DNA of 64,000 bases from Glebionis coronaria (lineage: Eukaryota; Streptophyta; Magnoliopsida; Asterales; Asteraceae): contig CM046875.1 in assembly GCA_025667525.1 (NCBI GenBank), positions 118,720,340-118,784,339 of the forward strand, in the 5' to 3' direction. Under the pieces are notes generated by a model that was not told the DNA's origin, did no database searches, and saw nothing but the letters and a program-made list of their open reading frames with translations. Position numbers and translations under genes: made by a program. Shown here one piece after another: positions 36,626 through 49,396 of this stretch (position 1 is its first letter; every line of letters begins with the position of its first letter).

Positions 36626-38761
36626 GTTATACGATATTAAATATCATACCTGTGATTAGGTAGATTCAATTAAGAATCTCCTTGACAGGGTTCCGCGGTT
36701 GTACTAGCCGTTCTCTTTACTCGACCGTCTCAAAGCAAGACTGCGAACATAAAGAGTGAATCAATTGGATAAATATCCGCTTGATTAAAGTCGTCAATTC
36801 AAATTCCTGGAACAAGTTTGATTCATTAAGAATCTTACCATTGTTGCTTTCCAGTTGACACAAGTTTGATTCATAAGAATCTCACAAGTCACCTACCGTA
36901 GCGCTGTTTAATGTTGACGCTAGAAGGATTTCCATTCGTCACTGTGAATATTACTGAATATCACTCTGAATGTTCTGGCAAGACCATAAAGATATTGCGT
37001 AGAAACCTGAAACGAGTTTGAATCAATTCAGAATCAAACCACTGTTGCTTTTCAGTTTTACATATGTTCAATTCATAAAGAATCTTGTATATGACCTACC
37101 GCAGTGCTGTTTGATGTTAACACTGGAAGGATTTCCACTCATCATTGTGAATACTAAATAGTATCACTCTGAGTGTTCTAGAAATATCACAAGGATATAG
37201 CGTAGGACTCTCTTGATCTTCATCCGTGTGTCCTAACGAGATTTGATTGATCTCTTGGCTCTAGACTCGATTTGTGCACTTTTAGTGGTCGGAGGCTGGA
37301 GCAGATGCCACCTATTCAATATCAACTATCTCGGAGTGAGAAAGTCAATAGAAGTCTTGTTGAACTCCGTGACAATAAAACAAACTTCTTTTGAGAGAAG
37401 CCTGAGTAGCTAGGAAAGGGTTGTGCTTCACATCACTGGGTCCATGATGAGTTGTCTTCATGATGTGTTGACCCGGTTTCTGCCTAAGTTGTATGGAGGG
37501 CTTCTTTCTTTAGACCCTTTATCCTTACATTTCTTTTTCATTCTTCAACCCCTTCAATGCTTACCAAGACATCATTAATAGCACCTTGTTGTGATTGTTC
37601 CAGTGTTATCATCAGTACTTAGTCGGCATTCAGTTACGTTCACATTCTACTCCATCTTTCCTAAGGACTTCTAATAATCTATTGGATTGTCCCTGGGAAG
37701 ATCCCTCCGGTTCTGGTTGGATCATAGGACTTAAACCTAACCACCCTTTTGACACCAATAACGTCGTGAATTAAAGATGTTGTGGGTATTTGATCGTAAC
37801 CATGAAAACCACTTTAAATTCTAACAAAGTGTTTGAAAAACATTTAACACCTTGCTAGTTTTGTCGTTTCAGAAATGCTCCCCCTTCACATGTGCATCGA
37901 TAATCGAAAGTGTTTCGCACATGTAGGTAAGAGTTAAAGTGCTTGAGTCTTATATAAGATCACATTTTAATCACATTTTCTCCCCTATCTCTAATATATA
38001 AAATCTTTTGATATTAGAGATACCAAATTTGATTAAAATATATTTTGAAAAATAGTCTTGAAAATCTTCAGGAGAAAGATGTGTTAACCTTTTGCATGAA
38101 GTTGAATTGCTCCCCCTCAAAAATTGATCCAATGGAATTGTCATTACGAGGATTTGATCCACATTAAACTTTTGAGGATAGGAGTTGTTGAACACACAAT
38201 TTTTGAAAGATTTTGAATATCATTGAGAAATTCTTGAAAAAATTATGTTCAACGCTTTTTAAAAAATCAATTCTTTTTGACGAAAAGGTTTTTCTAAAGC
38301 ATAAACTTGAGTTCATAGAGTTTGAATGTCTTGACGAATCCACTCAAGTGTAAGAAGATTTAACTTCTTTTGCTAAGGGTAAGAGTACAAAAGCGTAAAC
38401 TCACCCGTGAATTTAGATCCGGGTTGCAATCTGAAAGTGATTACAAGCCATTGTGTTGAGCTCAAAACGTGGAATGTTATGTGACAAGCTCAACCCAAGA
38501 TAGATTGCTCTACCTGTTTTTGGAAATATTGTCCAAAATAGACAATTTCCTTTAAGAATGACATGTTTTGAAGAATATTTACAACTTTCATTCGAGCTTT
38601 ATGTACACACCCGTGTCGTTATTGAGCGACATTTCTAGGTACGTCCATATTATCGATACTGAAAGACATGTCGAGAAGAATATTTTTGGATTATCAAAGA
38701 TTTTTTAATTTTGTATTTTGCTTTTTGATTAATATTTACAGGTAGATGTTTGATTGATGAA
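36626..38761 (-). other. Copia 3' non-coding region, proximal part
   Basis: This segment of 2.1 kb lies downstream of the copia RNase H on the minus strand. SIRE-type relatives may carry an env-like frame in this position, but the longest frame here is 74 codons and unremarkable, so I see no env-like gene. About 36810-37205 holds two diverged tandem copies of a 200-bp unit marked by GATTTCCA, CACTCTGA and ATTGTGAAT-type words. Confidence 0.75.
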
Positions 38762-41460
38762 TCAAGTAGGCTTCTTTGCCAAAACCTCCAGTTCTGCTGG
38801 AGTCAAACATCTCATACCAATTTGCCTAACTAGATACGCAAACCTCTCTTTCGAAAGAGCTTTTGTAAACAAGTCAGCTAATTGGTAATCAGTTCCAACA
38901 AAGTATAATTCAACAATACCTCTTTCAACTTGTTCCTTAATGAAGTGATATCTGACATCGATGTGCTTCGTGCGGGAATGTTGAACCGGATTGCAGGAGA
39001 TGGCTTTGGCCGACTTTGAGTCACAGTACATAGGTACTTTGTCAAAATAGAAGCCATAATCCATGAGTTGTGTTCTCATCCAAAGAACTTGAGCACAACA
39101 CGCAGATAGAGACACATACTCCGCTTCGGCTGATGAAAGTGACGTGCAATCCTGCTTCTTGGAAGACCATCCCACAAGCTTGTCTTGACCTAGAAATTGT
39201 GCACCACCAGAAGTACTTTTACGTGTATCAAGACACCCTGCATGATCAGAATCTGAATAGGCCGTTAGAAAGAAACCGGTTTCCCTCGGATACCAGAGTC
39301 CCATGTGAATGGTATTCTTAAGGTACCGAAAGATCCGTTTAACCTCCTTGAGGTGCTTTTCAGTGGGTCGTGCTTGATATCGTGCACAATAACATGTAGC
39401 ATGATGAATATCAGGTCTGCTTGCTGTCAAGTACATGAGGGACCCGATCATGGAACGATATCTCGTTTGATCTATGGGTAATCCCTCCAAATCAGCATCT
39501 AGGGATGTGGTTGATAATGGTGTCCCAACGGGGTCACATGATGTCATACCATGCTTTGTGATTATCTCTTGACAATACTTAGCTTGGTTAATAAAGATAC
39601 CACTTGGGGATTGGTGAACTTGAACTCCTAGAAAGAATTTTAGTTCGCCCATCATAGACATTTCAAATCTGTTGTGCATTACTTTTTCAAACCATTTTGA
39701 AAGTTTTGGGTTTGTAGACCCGAAAATAATGTCATCAACATAAATTTGCACAAGCAAAATGTCATCCCCATATTTATAAGTGAACAAAGTTAAATCAATG
39801 GAACCTTTTGAGAAACCTTTGGAGACCAGAAATTTCGAGAGCTCGTCGTACCACGCCCTTGGAGCTTGCTTGAGTCCATAAAGTGCTTTGTGGAGACGAT
39901 ACACCTTGTCAGGATAATGAGGATTGACGAATCCTTCCGGCTGCGTGACATAAACTTCTTCCTTCAAAGGACCGTTAAGAAACGCCGTCTTTACGTCCAT
40001 TTGATAAACGATGAATCCCTTATGTGCAGCATAAGCAAGGAAAATCCTGACCGCTTCCATTCGAGCTACTGGTGCAAATGATTCTTCAAAATCAATACCC
40101 TCTTTCTGTCCATACCCTTTAGCCACAAGCCTACATTTGTTCTTGATGATCGTGTTCTCTTCATCCATCTTGTTTTTCCAGATCCATCGAAGATTTAATG
40201 GTGTTACATCGTATGGTCTGTCAACAAGTTCCCAGACTTTAAGTCTTTCAAATTGTAGAAGTTCATCCGTCATCGATTCAATCCAAGCATGATCAGCCAT
40301 GGCTTCTTTGATGTTTTTCGGTTCAGCAGTACTCACGGCGAGTGCGAACATACAAACATCGCCATCGGTTTCAAGCTGTCGTCTTGTACGAACGGGCTGT
40401 GAAGGGTTTCCAATTACGTGAACCAAAGGATGATCTCGGGTCCAATGATGTGTTGAAGGATTTCGTTGGTAAAACGTATTCATATTTGACGGATCAACAT
40501 GGCGAGTAGAAGACTCTCCAGTTTCGTGTACCGGTGTACCGAATGGGTTGATAAATTCGTCTTCGTCAGATAATGCATCGTCTGCTTGATGTGTGTTCTC
40601 TAGAGCAATGACAGTAGTTGTGGATGTTGTAGGATCGATTGTTGAAGTGATATTCTGAGGAGGTAAATCTGCTGCAACCCGTGTTGAAGTAGATGAAGTT
40701 GTATCTGGTTGTTGACGATGATCGGTATCATCATTCTTATCGAGAGTAACAGCGGAAGACTTCGATACAACTTGTTTCTCACCCGTGAAATATTCATCAT
40801 ACATTGGTCCATATAACATTTCCAACTCTTCAATGGTCGTGTCGACTGTCATATGAGCTCTAGGAACATTTTCTGGAACCAGCATTGAACTTGACGGTTC
40901 ATTGTTGTGGTCTTGAGTTCCGAGTTCCGTGCGGTTGTGAACGGAAGTCGTTTGTCGTTGTGGATCGGGACTTAAACTATTTTGTTCAAGTGCCATTTCT
41001 TCCAATTCATCAAATCGGATGTGAATTGTCTCGACAATCAATTTTGTTCTCTTGTTGTATACTCTATATCCCTTTGACTGAGTTGCATATCCCACAAGAA
41101 TACATGCATCACCTTTCTCTTTCATCTTATCCAAATTTTCACCATCTCGAATAATGTAGCAAGTACATCCAAAAACATGAAGGTGTTTGAGTGAAGGTTT
41201 TCGATCATGAATTATGTGATATGGTGTCTTTTCATGTCTTGGGATAATTAAGGAACGGTTTTGTGTGTAGCATGCGGTTGACACGGCTTCGGCCCAAAAG
41301 TATAGTGTAAGTTTTGAAGCGGATAATAATGTTCGAGCAGCTTCAACCAAAGTACGGTTTCGTCTTTCAACAACGCCGTTTTGTTCGGGTGTTCGAGCAA
41401 TAGATGTTTCAGGTTCAATCCCTTTGGCTTCAAAATACTTTCTCAGATTGAATTCAAAAA
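38762..41460 (-). pseudogene. Copia pol: integrase end, reverse transcriptase and RNase H
   Basis: An 862-codon open frame (38762-41350) starts within the integrase. The frame stays open a little further upstream, towards 41455, and covers the [16 protein letters not shown] text around the catalytic Glu. The RT carries [31 protein letters not shown] and the active site YVDDIIFG. RNase H carries [15 protein letters not shown] and CDSKSA, and the frame ends after a [13 protein letters not shown] copia terminus. This part is itself unbroken, but a frame change and a stop near 41461 separate it from the upstream integrase, so the polyprotein cannot be made. Confidence 0.92.
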
Positions 41461-42303
41461 TTATGTACCTTTGTCTATACGAACCACTTTAACTTGAGCT
41501 TGAATACCACGTTGTATCAATTTAAGAAAGCTGATGAGAACGTCGGGTGTTTCATCCTTGGACCTCAAGAAGTGAGTCCATGTGTACCTTGAGTAATCAT
41601 CGACTATTACAAGAATATATTTCTTTCCATTGATACTCTGAACACGCATGGGACCACACAGATCCATGTGAAGAAGATCTAACCGTCCTTTAGAGCTTGG
41701 TGTGGTCTTTGTTTTGAAGCTACTTCGTTTAGCTTTACAAAGTTCACAAGAAGAAAAAAGATGATTTTTGATGAATTTCAAGCTTGGAAGGCCTCTCACA
41801 ATATCGTTCTTGGAAAGCAAGTTAATGGTATCAAAGTTGAGATGAGAAAGACGTTGATGCCATAACCATGCCTGAGTCGTTGAAGCTTTAGCCATGAAGC
41901 AAATTGGAGTTGATGAAGTTGTGTCTTGAAGTGAAATTGTGTAAAGATCAGTACCCCGTGTATCGGAAAGTAAGTCATTCCCATCATAATCACGAACAAA
42001 ACATGTCTTCTTTCTGAAAGCAACTTCCAAATCCGCATCACAGAATTGACCAACCGAGAAAAGATTGTGATTGAGCCCTTCGACGTAGTATACCCTTTTA
42101 ATCGTGATATTCCCCTGAACCAAATCTCCATATCCTAGGATCGGTGCAAATTGATCATTTCCGAATCGGACCGTACCCAGGAACTTCTCCACGAAGTTAA
42201 TTAGAAGCTTGAGATTCCCTGTCATGTGCTTCATGCATCCGGAGTCCAGTATGAAGAGAATTATTTGTATCACCTGCAGAAGAGTTAGAACACGATGGAG
42301 CAT
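41461..42303 (-). pseudogene. Copia pol: protease and integrase N-terminal part
   Basis: This 280-codon frame has a copia protease active site, LDSGCMKHMTG (about 42230). Next come the integrase zinc-binding region WHQRLSHLNF...CELCKAKR and a core beginning LHMDLCGP with a first catalytic Asp. The second core motif is altered to RIDKGT and then stops (41461-41463). The frame differs from that of the upstream Gag segment, with the change between about 42255 and 42300. It also differs from the downstream RT segment. Confidence 0.9.
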
Positions 42304-43249
42304 TTGCTAAATTGGATACCACAGTATTTGTGATTATAGAATCATTAGTGTCCTTAGAAACATTTAAAGGCATACTAACACTCGTAGTCACATTTTCTGT
42401 CCTAATTTTAGGCATCCATTTATATCCGCGAGGACATTGATTAGCAAACCACCATTTCCAAGACTTACTAGCAGACTCATATAATTCCTTAATTTTGCTT
42501 CTAGGGTTCTTAGTGGTGGAGTCTGATGCATTACTTTTCTTAGTGGGGGTGGCACCAGAATGGTTCATCTTGCGTTTGGGTTTACTAGCTCTAATAGGCA
42601 TTGCAACTTGCTTCTTAGTTCTAGTATCTACGCCTTTGACTTTATTTATAGCACACATAGAATGATTAGCATTAGCACACTTTCCACATTTGACACAAAC
42701 AAATTTCACATTCATAGCATTCAAATCATTCACAGCATTCAAATCGTCATTACATGCGATTACAGACTTTTTATTCTTAAAAACGTTCAAATTCCTAGGG
42801 TGTTCTTCTAGTTCCTGCATCTCCCCTTGATTCTTGTGTTTCCAGACCTTATCATTCACTTGAGTGCGCTTAAGCTGAGGCCGGCTAACACTAGTAGTGG
42901 AAATTATTCCTGTAGTAGAAGACACACGAATATTAGTGTTTCTAGAAGTCTGAGGCGATTGAGTAACTTTGTTTGTGGGCTTAGTGGGCATTCTATACAT
43001 CCCTGGTTTAATCACATTATTGTGCTTAACGCTTGGTGCTATATGATTCCTTATGGGTTGAGCTTGTGGTAACCTTTCCTTTCCATCCATCTTGGGGGCA
43101 AACACAAGTTTTACAAACGAGGAATTAGATAAAGCAGATGGTTTTCCCAAGATAGAGGATCTATTCTCTTTAGATGCATTGGGTTGTCTAACAACATTTT
43201 TCTTAATGCTAGGTTCCACAATTTTCCCACCCATTTTAGCAATGAGTTT
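42197..43249 (-). pseudogene. Copia Gag, third segment
   Basis: The frame is the same as for the two preceding Gag segments but lies after a stop (43250-43252). It is rich in Lys, Asn and Ser and carries a Cys/His cluster, CVKCGKCANANHSMC, recalling the second zinc-finger-like motif of SIRE-type Gag. The last ~20 codons are out of frame, because the protease frame is displaced by one near 42260. Confidence 0.85.
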
Positions 43250-45115
43250 CTACAACTCTGCTATCACTCTGTCCATGTCTTGTAACTGAGCTTTCAACCC
43301 TTTAATTCCCAAATTCTGTTCATTCATTTCTCGAAATGTTTGGGAAAGTTTTTCTTGCAATTTATTATCGTGTGGAAAACTACCAACGTGTTTTTGCAAA
43401 GCAAGTTCAAGTGAATGAAAATGTTTTTGAAGGAAATTATTTTTGTGTTGAAGTAACTCAAAAGCCTTTTTGTCAACATTTTCTTTACGTTTCGAAAGCT
43501 CAATTTCAAGACGTTCACATTCTTTGCTTTTATCAAGATATTGGCATGCAACTTCAGAATATTCATCAATATCAGCACAAGATGTAAAATAAGCACACAT
43601 AACATCGTTAGAAACACATTCTTGCAATAGTAAATCATATTCATCTGAAAAGTCAGTCTTCTCCATTTGAAGATCTTCAATGTGTTTCTCAAGAGATTCA
43701 ACATGTTTTAAATCATCATACATTTCAGTCCGAATGAACTCCTCAAGTTGAAGAACAGTTTCTTTAATCAACGCCGTGTTAGGAATTAAGAGTTCTTTCA
43801 CAAGCAAGGTAATATCTTGAGGAATCGGACGTGTCCACTCAGCATTTTCACGTTTTGCCCAGTCTCTTTCAACAATAGATTTAACATTATCTATGTGGTG
43901 TTTAAGAATACCTAATGTTTTCCTACTCTTGCTATTAGATTCATCTAGAGGGAGGTAGTTTATGTATTTGTAAACATTAGATTTCTTAGGGGCAAATGCT
44001 TTCTTCCATTGAATTCTCTTTTGTTTGCATTCTAGGAACACTTCCTCACGAGTTTTCTGAGTTTGTTTGTTGAACAGGCCATAAAGACTATTCTCATAGG
44101 CATAATTATATGGTTTCACAAACTCCTTATTAACAAGTGGTTGACTATCAGCATCCCAAAGGGCAGTCTCTTCACTATCGGCACTAACAGGCATGCAATC
44201 AAGATCTGTCCTTTCAGTCTCATCAAGATAAAGATGCGGGTTCGCAGCTTGAGCTTTGGCAAGGTACTCAGGACTTGCAAAGCTAGCTTGACCCTTAAAC
44301 ATCGAAGGAGGTGCAAGCATTCTCACAGATTGAATAGAATCATGCGTTTTATAAACAACGTTCTTCAAAAATTCGACTTGTGCTTCTAGTTTCATTACCT
44401 TTTCAGTTTCTTTATCATATCTACTTTTGAAGTCTTGTTTTAACGCATCTACCTCTTGTTTCTTATCCTCAAGAATTTTAGCAGAATCTGTAGTGGTCAT
44501 AGAGAGCTTTTGTTCAAGTTCATTAACTTTGGTATTGGCAAGGTACGTTTTTTGACGTTCATCCACTAAGAAAACATTATATTGACGCTTCTCTTTGGCT
44601 AATAACTCAAGAGTGGTATTATATTTGTTTTCAAAATTGTCCTTTTGACTTTTTAACGCACTTCCCTTGTACCCCTCAAGCTCTTTGGTTTTCTGAAGGA
44701 GCTCATCTCTATAGCTTTCAGTGATCTCAGTAGATTTGATAAGATCAACTTTGCATTCTTCAAAAATTTGAGTGAGCGTAGCGTTTGCCTTCTTTAATTG
44801 CTTTTGACTCTTTTTATTTTCAGTGACATCTTTTTGTAAAGTAGCAATTAAATTAGCAAGCGCAATACGTTCCTCTTCATCATATTCATTTGTATGTTGA
44901 TCATCCTCAGACTCATTATTGCACATGTCTGATGAATCGGGTGTGGTATTACTATCAACCATTTTCATCATACACGTGTCATTAATGGCCTTGGGTAGAT
45001 CACTATGCTCATGAATATCACCAAACACATTATATTCATCAGTAGTATGTACCTTATCGATTGGCTCAGTGTCAAAGATAGGGCCATTGTCATCTTTAGT
45101 GACTTTGAGAACTTC
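43250..45115 (-). pseudogene. Copia Gag, coiled-coil middle segment
   Basis: This continues directly after the stop at 45116-45118 in the same frame for more than 600 codons and ends at a TAG (43250-43252). It is rich in Glu, Lys, Leu and Gln with heptad-like spacing, so mostly coiled coil, as expected for the extended Gag of SIRE-type elements. The openness over this length suggests that the flanking stops are recent point changes. Confidence 0.85.
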
Positions 45116-46600
45116 TTAAACCTTTGCCATGTACGAGTAATGTGCATCAAGCTCTTGATCAGAATCTTCATCATCAGTATCATCAAGCATTGCTCCTTCC
45201 TCAGCTGAAAATTTAACCCCTGCTTCCATCTTCTTGCATAGCAACATCTTTTCCTTGTGATAGCTGGAGTCTCTAACCCTTTTCGGCTTCCTGCATTCCT
45301 TTGCCATATGCCCATAACCTTGGCAATTAAAACATTGAATCCCACTCTGCTGAACCACTTGACTTCCAACCGTTTCCCTATTCCCAGTAGCAGCAACAAT
45401 CCTCTGAGTATCATACTTGGCAGTTTGTCGATCATACCTTGCAGAACCCTCAACATGCGTTGGATTATGTCGATCATACCTAGAAGGACTTTCACCACGT
45501 CGACGTGTGTCATACCTTGGAGGACTCTCAACATATCGGTTCTTGGTGTTAGATGATGTGCGAAGATTGTTGTTGGTGGGTTTGTAGATTTTCTTGTAAG
45601 TCTTCATTATGAAAGCAATTTGTTGTTTCATCTCTCGATTATTTTGAGCTTGGTCTTCATCACTATCTTCTTCAGATGATGACTCAGATGGTGGTGATGG
45701 TGCTCTTGGCACTTTACCTCGAGATCTTGTGGATGATGAAGACTTAGATGATGTGGAAGATCGTGGTGAAGATGATGTAGTGGAATATGACTTAGGAGCA
45801 CGAGAGTTATGACCTTGAATATGTTGAGTTGTAGTCACTAAAGCAAGTGGATTAGCCGTCTTGGCAATACGTTCAGCTCGAATCTCATTTGCTTCATTCT
45901 GAAATTGCTTCAAGATATCAAAGAGTCGATGATATGAGACCTCGTCTAGCTTTTCTTGTTGTTTCACCAAAGTGACGAACCATGTCCACTCGGGTTGAAG
46001 TTGTTGAAGAAATTGAACATTGACTTGCATGGTGGAGACTTGCAGATTATTTCTTGTCATGTCATTCATCATCTTATAAAACCTGGAGTAGTAAGAGTCA
46101 ATTGATTCTCCATCCCTTGAAGTAAACTTGCCAAAATTCCAAAACAAGTTTGTTATGACATCTTGTTTGTTGAGTGATTCTCCTTGTTGTAAGCGTTCAA
46201 TAGCAGTCCACATTTCATGTGCTGTCGGGCATGCATCAACCGTGGAATAAATATCATCTCCAATCCCACTTAAAACCATATAGATGGCTTCCTTCTCCGC
46301 ATCATGCCAAGCACAATTTTCAAATGTGAGATCAGCTCTTGTTTCATCACGTTCACTTGCAGGTATTGGATCAGTAGTATCTGTGGCTGCTCTTGGAGGA
46401 ATTGAGATATTCTTGAATATATATGGTCCATGAGTAATACATTTCCTCAAGGCATCACCATTAGGTCTTGTGTCAAGGTATCGTATGAAACGTGATTGCC
46501 ATTGAGCATACCGACCAGATACAAGCATTGGTGGTCTCTCTTTGTTACCCGCCACCATTATGTTGTTGTTCGTCACACGATATTCGGCAGTAGAATCCAT
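45116..46600 (-). pseudogene. Copia Gag, N-terminal segment with zinc knuckle
   Basis: 494 codons start at ATG (46600-46598), the first ATG in a plausible place after a 0.9-kb leader. It has the copia Gag capsid-like region (MWTAIERLQQGESLNKQD, about 46170-46210), a Ser-rich and Arg-rich linker, and a zinc knuckle CFNCQGYGHMAKEC (about 45293-45334). It ends at an in-frame TAA (45116-45118) beyond which the same frame is open. Confidence 0.92.
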
Positions 46601-47539
46601 CTCAATATTCTCTGAAATGATGAAGTGAATATGGATCTTAAGTAGATTTGTTGTGATTGTTGTTGTGGTTTAAATTCCAAAAATTGCAATTTTTCTCCAG
46701 GCCGACAATAAATTCTCCAGTCCGACAAAACGGTAGACCATAAAATTTTGTAATCGCCAAAATTTGAAATCGAGCTAGAAATGTCCTAAAACTAGTATGG
46801 AAAAAATTTGATTTACTTGACGAAAAAAATTTAACTCTTTTTTTTTCTTTTTTTTTGATCTTCGTGTAAACGATATTCCGAAACTAGTCTAGATGGTGGC
46901 TAAGTCTAAAAAATACTCAAACAAAATTTAGCTAAACATGTCATCGGAAAGAGCTCTAATCAGTATAACCTTGTCGGAATGACCTAATCGGAATACCCAA
47001 ATCGGAATGTCCTAATCGGAATACCCAAATCGGAATACACTTGTCAGAATGTCCTAATCGGAATGCAATCGGAATACCTTGTCGGAATGATGTCGGAAAG
47101 ACCTCGTCGGAATACAATCGGAATACCTTGTCGGAATGATGTCGAAAAGACCTTGTCGGAATACCAAATCGGAATGCGATCGCAATATTTTAGTCCAGTC
47201 GGAATGATGATCGGAAAAGCTGGTCGGAATGATTAAACCCTTTTCCGATGCGAGTGATCGGAATCACTAATCCCTTTTCCGATTGCACTGATCGGAATAA
47301 TATCACTGTTACGAGATTTTGAGGTAAAAAAATGATATTTTCGACAAGAAATCCGTGATTTGAACCAACCAAATGCGACCAAATCCCTACCACAGCTATG
47401 TAAAAGATTTGTATCAAGATTTAAAGCATAGAAAACACAAAAAAAATCTTGAATTTGAGATGATTATAAGAGAAAATCACACGAACCAAGTAAAATCAAC
47501 AACGAATCACAAAACTACCCCATGGCGATTGATACCAAA
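46601..47539 (-). other. Copia leader with TCGGAAT repeats and primer site
   Basis: The leader lies between the 5' LTR and gag. At about 46970-47300 it holds at least 15 copies of TCGGAAT, at intervals of roughly 10-25 bp, on the plus strand. On the minus strand, next to the LTR, TGGTATCAATCGCC (about 47525-47538) is the likely primer site. Its first eight bases match initiator Met tRNA and the rest does not. Confidence 0.8.
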
Positions 47540-47928
47540 TGTTGTCCCTAATATATGAATGATATAATACGAATTTAAAGAAAGAAAGGTAGATATGAGA
47601 TGAAGAAGAGATGAATTCCTAGAGAGAGAAAGTAGTGAGAGAAAGTAGAGAGGATGAGAGGATTAACTTTGGGAATATTAGATTAGAAGTGATAAAAATG
47701 AACAACCAACCCTCCTAACATGCTAGGAGGGTAGTATATATAGTCCACCCACATGCGGGCTTTAATGGGCTATATATTGGACCGGACTTGTCTTTTGGAC
47801 TTTAATTAGTTTAAATTCAAGCCCGTAAACCACGACTAATTAACTACCTATTACAACATTCTAACTAATGTTACAATAATAACCTATGACCGAGCATTCT
47901 TGTTTGACTCAATATTTTGAGGCTAACA
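47540..47928 (-). repeat. Copia 5' LTR (389 bp)
   Basis: On the plus strand it starts TGTTGTCCCTAA and ends GGCTAACA. It is followed by the target-site copy caatg (47929-47933). It pairs with 26149-26537. Confidence 0.95.
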
Positions 47929-48019
47929 CAATGGATATACCCTTGGAGGGTACCCTGAATTTCTTAGAAATGTTCCATAGTTGGACGTGAGTCATGTGTC
48001 TTGACTCGTTTCTTGGAAC

Positions 48020-48175
48020 TATAAGCATGACATATGTCTTGACTGGTGTCTTGACATGTGTCTTCAGAAAGTATACATGAGACATGTGTCTTGACTGATG
48101 TCTTGACATGTGCCTTCAGAAAGTATACGTGAGACATGTGTCTTGACTGATGTCTTGACATGTGTCTCAAGACGT
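48020..48175. repeat. 52-bp tandem repeat, about three copies
   Basis: Units share CATGTGTCTTGACTGATGTC and CTTCAGAAAGTATAC. Element A has about two diverged copies in the same place (7450-7560), so the array has changed in copy number. Confidence 0.75.
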
Positions 48176-48216
48176 AAAACAATTAGAACTACAAATATTA
48201 GGTTATTATGCCAGAA

Positions 48217-48671
48217 TTAGCGGATCGGTTGGACTACTGATCCTTTGAATGTCTGATCACGTCCGCGGCCGGAGCCTCGGTTGTGATTTCTAGGATAGTT
48301 TCTGTCATAGTAGTGGTTACTATCGTCCTGTCTGTCAGTTCCATGACGGTCATTTTCATGACCATGATTCATGTAACTATTCAGCTGAGTGACCGGCTGG
48401 TACCGGTTTGCACTCATATGGCTGAAGTGACAGCCGAATGACGTGTGACATGTAACTTAGAATTAGGGACAATGATTGATGGAAATCGTCTGATGGTGAA
48501 ACATCTTCTCTTCCAATTGCTTTGCTCTAAAGCCTTTGTCTTCGTCTTGTAGGATCTCCAGGTTGTGAACAGCATCCGCATCTCGTAGCGTCTCCGAACG
48601 TCAGCAACATCAACCTTTAGTAACATCTCCAAGTTATGAGCGGCATCAGCAATCTTGTAGAATATCAGCAA
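48217..48671 (-). pseudogene. Gag C-terminal remnant, element B
   Basis: Two overlapping minus-strand frames (48414-48671 and 48217-48417) together recall the end of a chromovirus Gag: AHNLEMLL, like the Tekay ARDIEML, then a tail rich in Asn, Asp, His, Arg and Gly (NRGSGRGRDQ). There is one frame change between them. Zinc knuckles are not recognisable beyond the tail. Confidence 0.65.
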
Positions 48672-49332
48672 ATTGAAAATACGCCTGAGGTGATTCAGAA
48701 TCGACTAGCGAATACTCGTAAAGTATTGCAAGTGGAATACACATGGATCAAGGTACGTGGAATACACATGAAATACGGTACGTGGAGTACACGTGGAATG
48801 CACATGAAATGATCGGTATGGGGTCGATCATTTATCATGATTTAAGTAAAGTATATCGGTTGAACGGTTAGGAAAACCATTATGATAACCTGGCAATGCC
48901 AGTATATACCTTATTCTGGTTGCATAGAGAAACGCTAAAGTGTGGTTACACAAAATTCAACGATGATTTGCCTGACAGCATGATAAATGAAAACCAACCA
49001 TGACTATCATGAAAGCAGAATTCAATGAAATCTAACAATGTCTTGCGTGAAAGCATAAATAACAAAAGAGGCGTAAGACGTAATCAACATGAAGACGGAA
49101 TTATCATGAAGAAACATGAAACCATCTATCATGAAGAAGTGTATAACATAATTAGCATGAAACTGAAGTTAACCATGACAGTACGAAAACATACTTGACA
49201 TAAAAACATAGTAACTTATGAGGGGACATGAAAAAAAATTTATGCCAATTTAAATCATGAGAAAAAAATTTTATGCATGAAAAACAGTGCATGAATGCGT
49301 AATGTAGTTTATAAAAACCTTTATATGTGCGA

Positions 49333-49396
49333 GGGACGCCTATGGGTCGGTCCCAAAACAAAAGACATGGCGAGGGGACGCCTATGGGTCGGTCCC
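49333..49396 (-). other. Two leader hairpins of element B
   Basis: Both have the stem GGGAC/GTCCC (49333-49354 and 49375-49396). The loop reads CGACCCATAGGC on the element strand, matching the conserved loop of the Tekay leader hairpins although the stem is different. Confidence 0.75.

Larger units (their letters stand above)
26149..47928 (-). mobile_element. SIRE/Maximus-type Ty1/copia retrotransposon (dead), with nested Tekay element
   Basis: The boundaries are exact: 389-bp LTRs at 26149-26537 and 47540-47928 inside the TSD caatg (26144-26148, 47929-47933). Without the nested chromovirus the element is about 12 kb, in the size range of SIRE-type copia elements. The minus-strand order is leader, long Gag, protease, integrase, reverse transcriptase, RNase H, then a long 3' non-coding region. 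I counted 11 substitutions between the two LTRs by eye (about 2.8%), so it is older than the Tekay insertion it carries. Its gag-pol is broken by at least three stops and two frame changes. Confidence 0.95.

Noticed and set aside
36626..38761. Env-like third gene downstream of copia RNase H
   Set aside because: The longest frame is 74 codons without a membrane or fusion-like segment. Nothing supports an env-like protein here.
42560..45556. Several plus-strand frames across the copia gag
   Set aside because: They are antisense shadows of the long minus-strand Gag frame.
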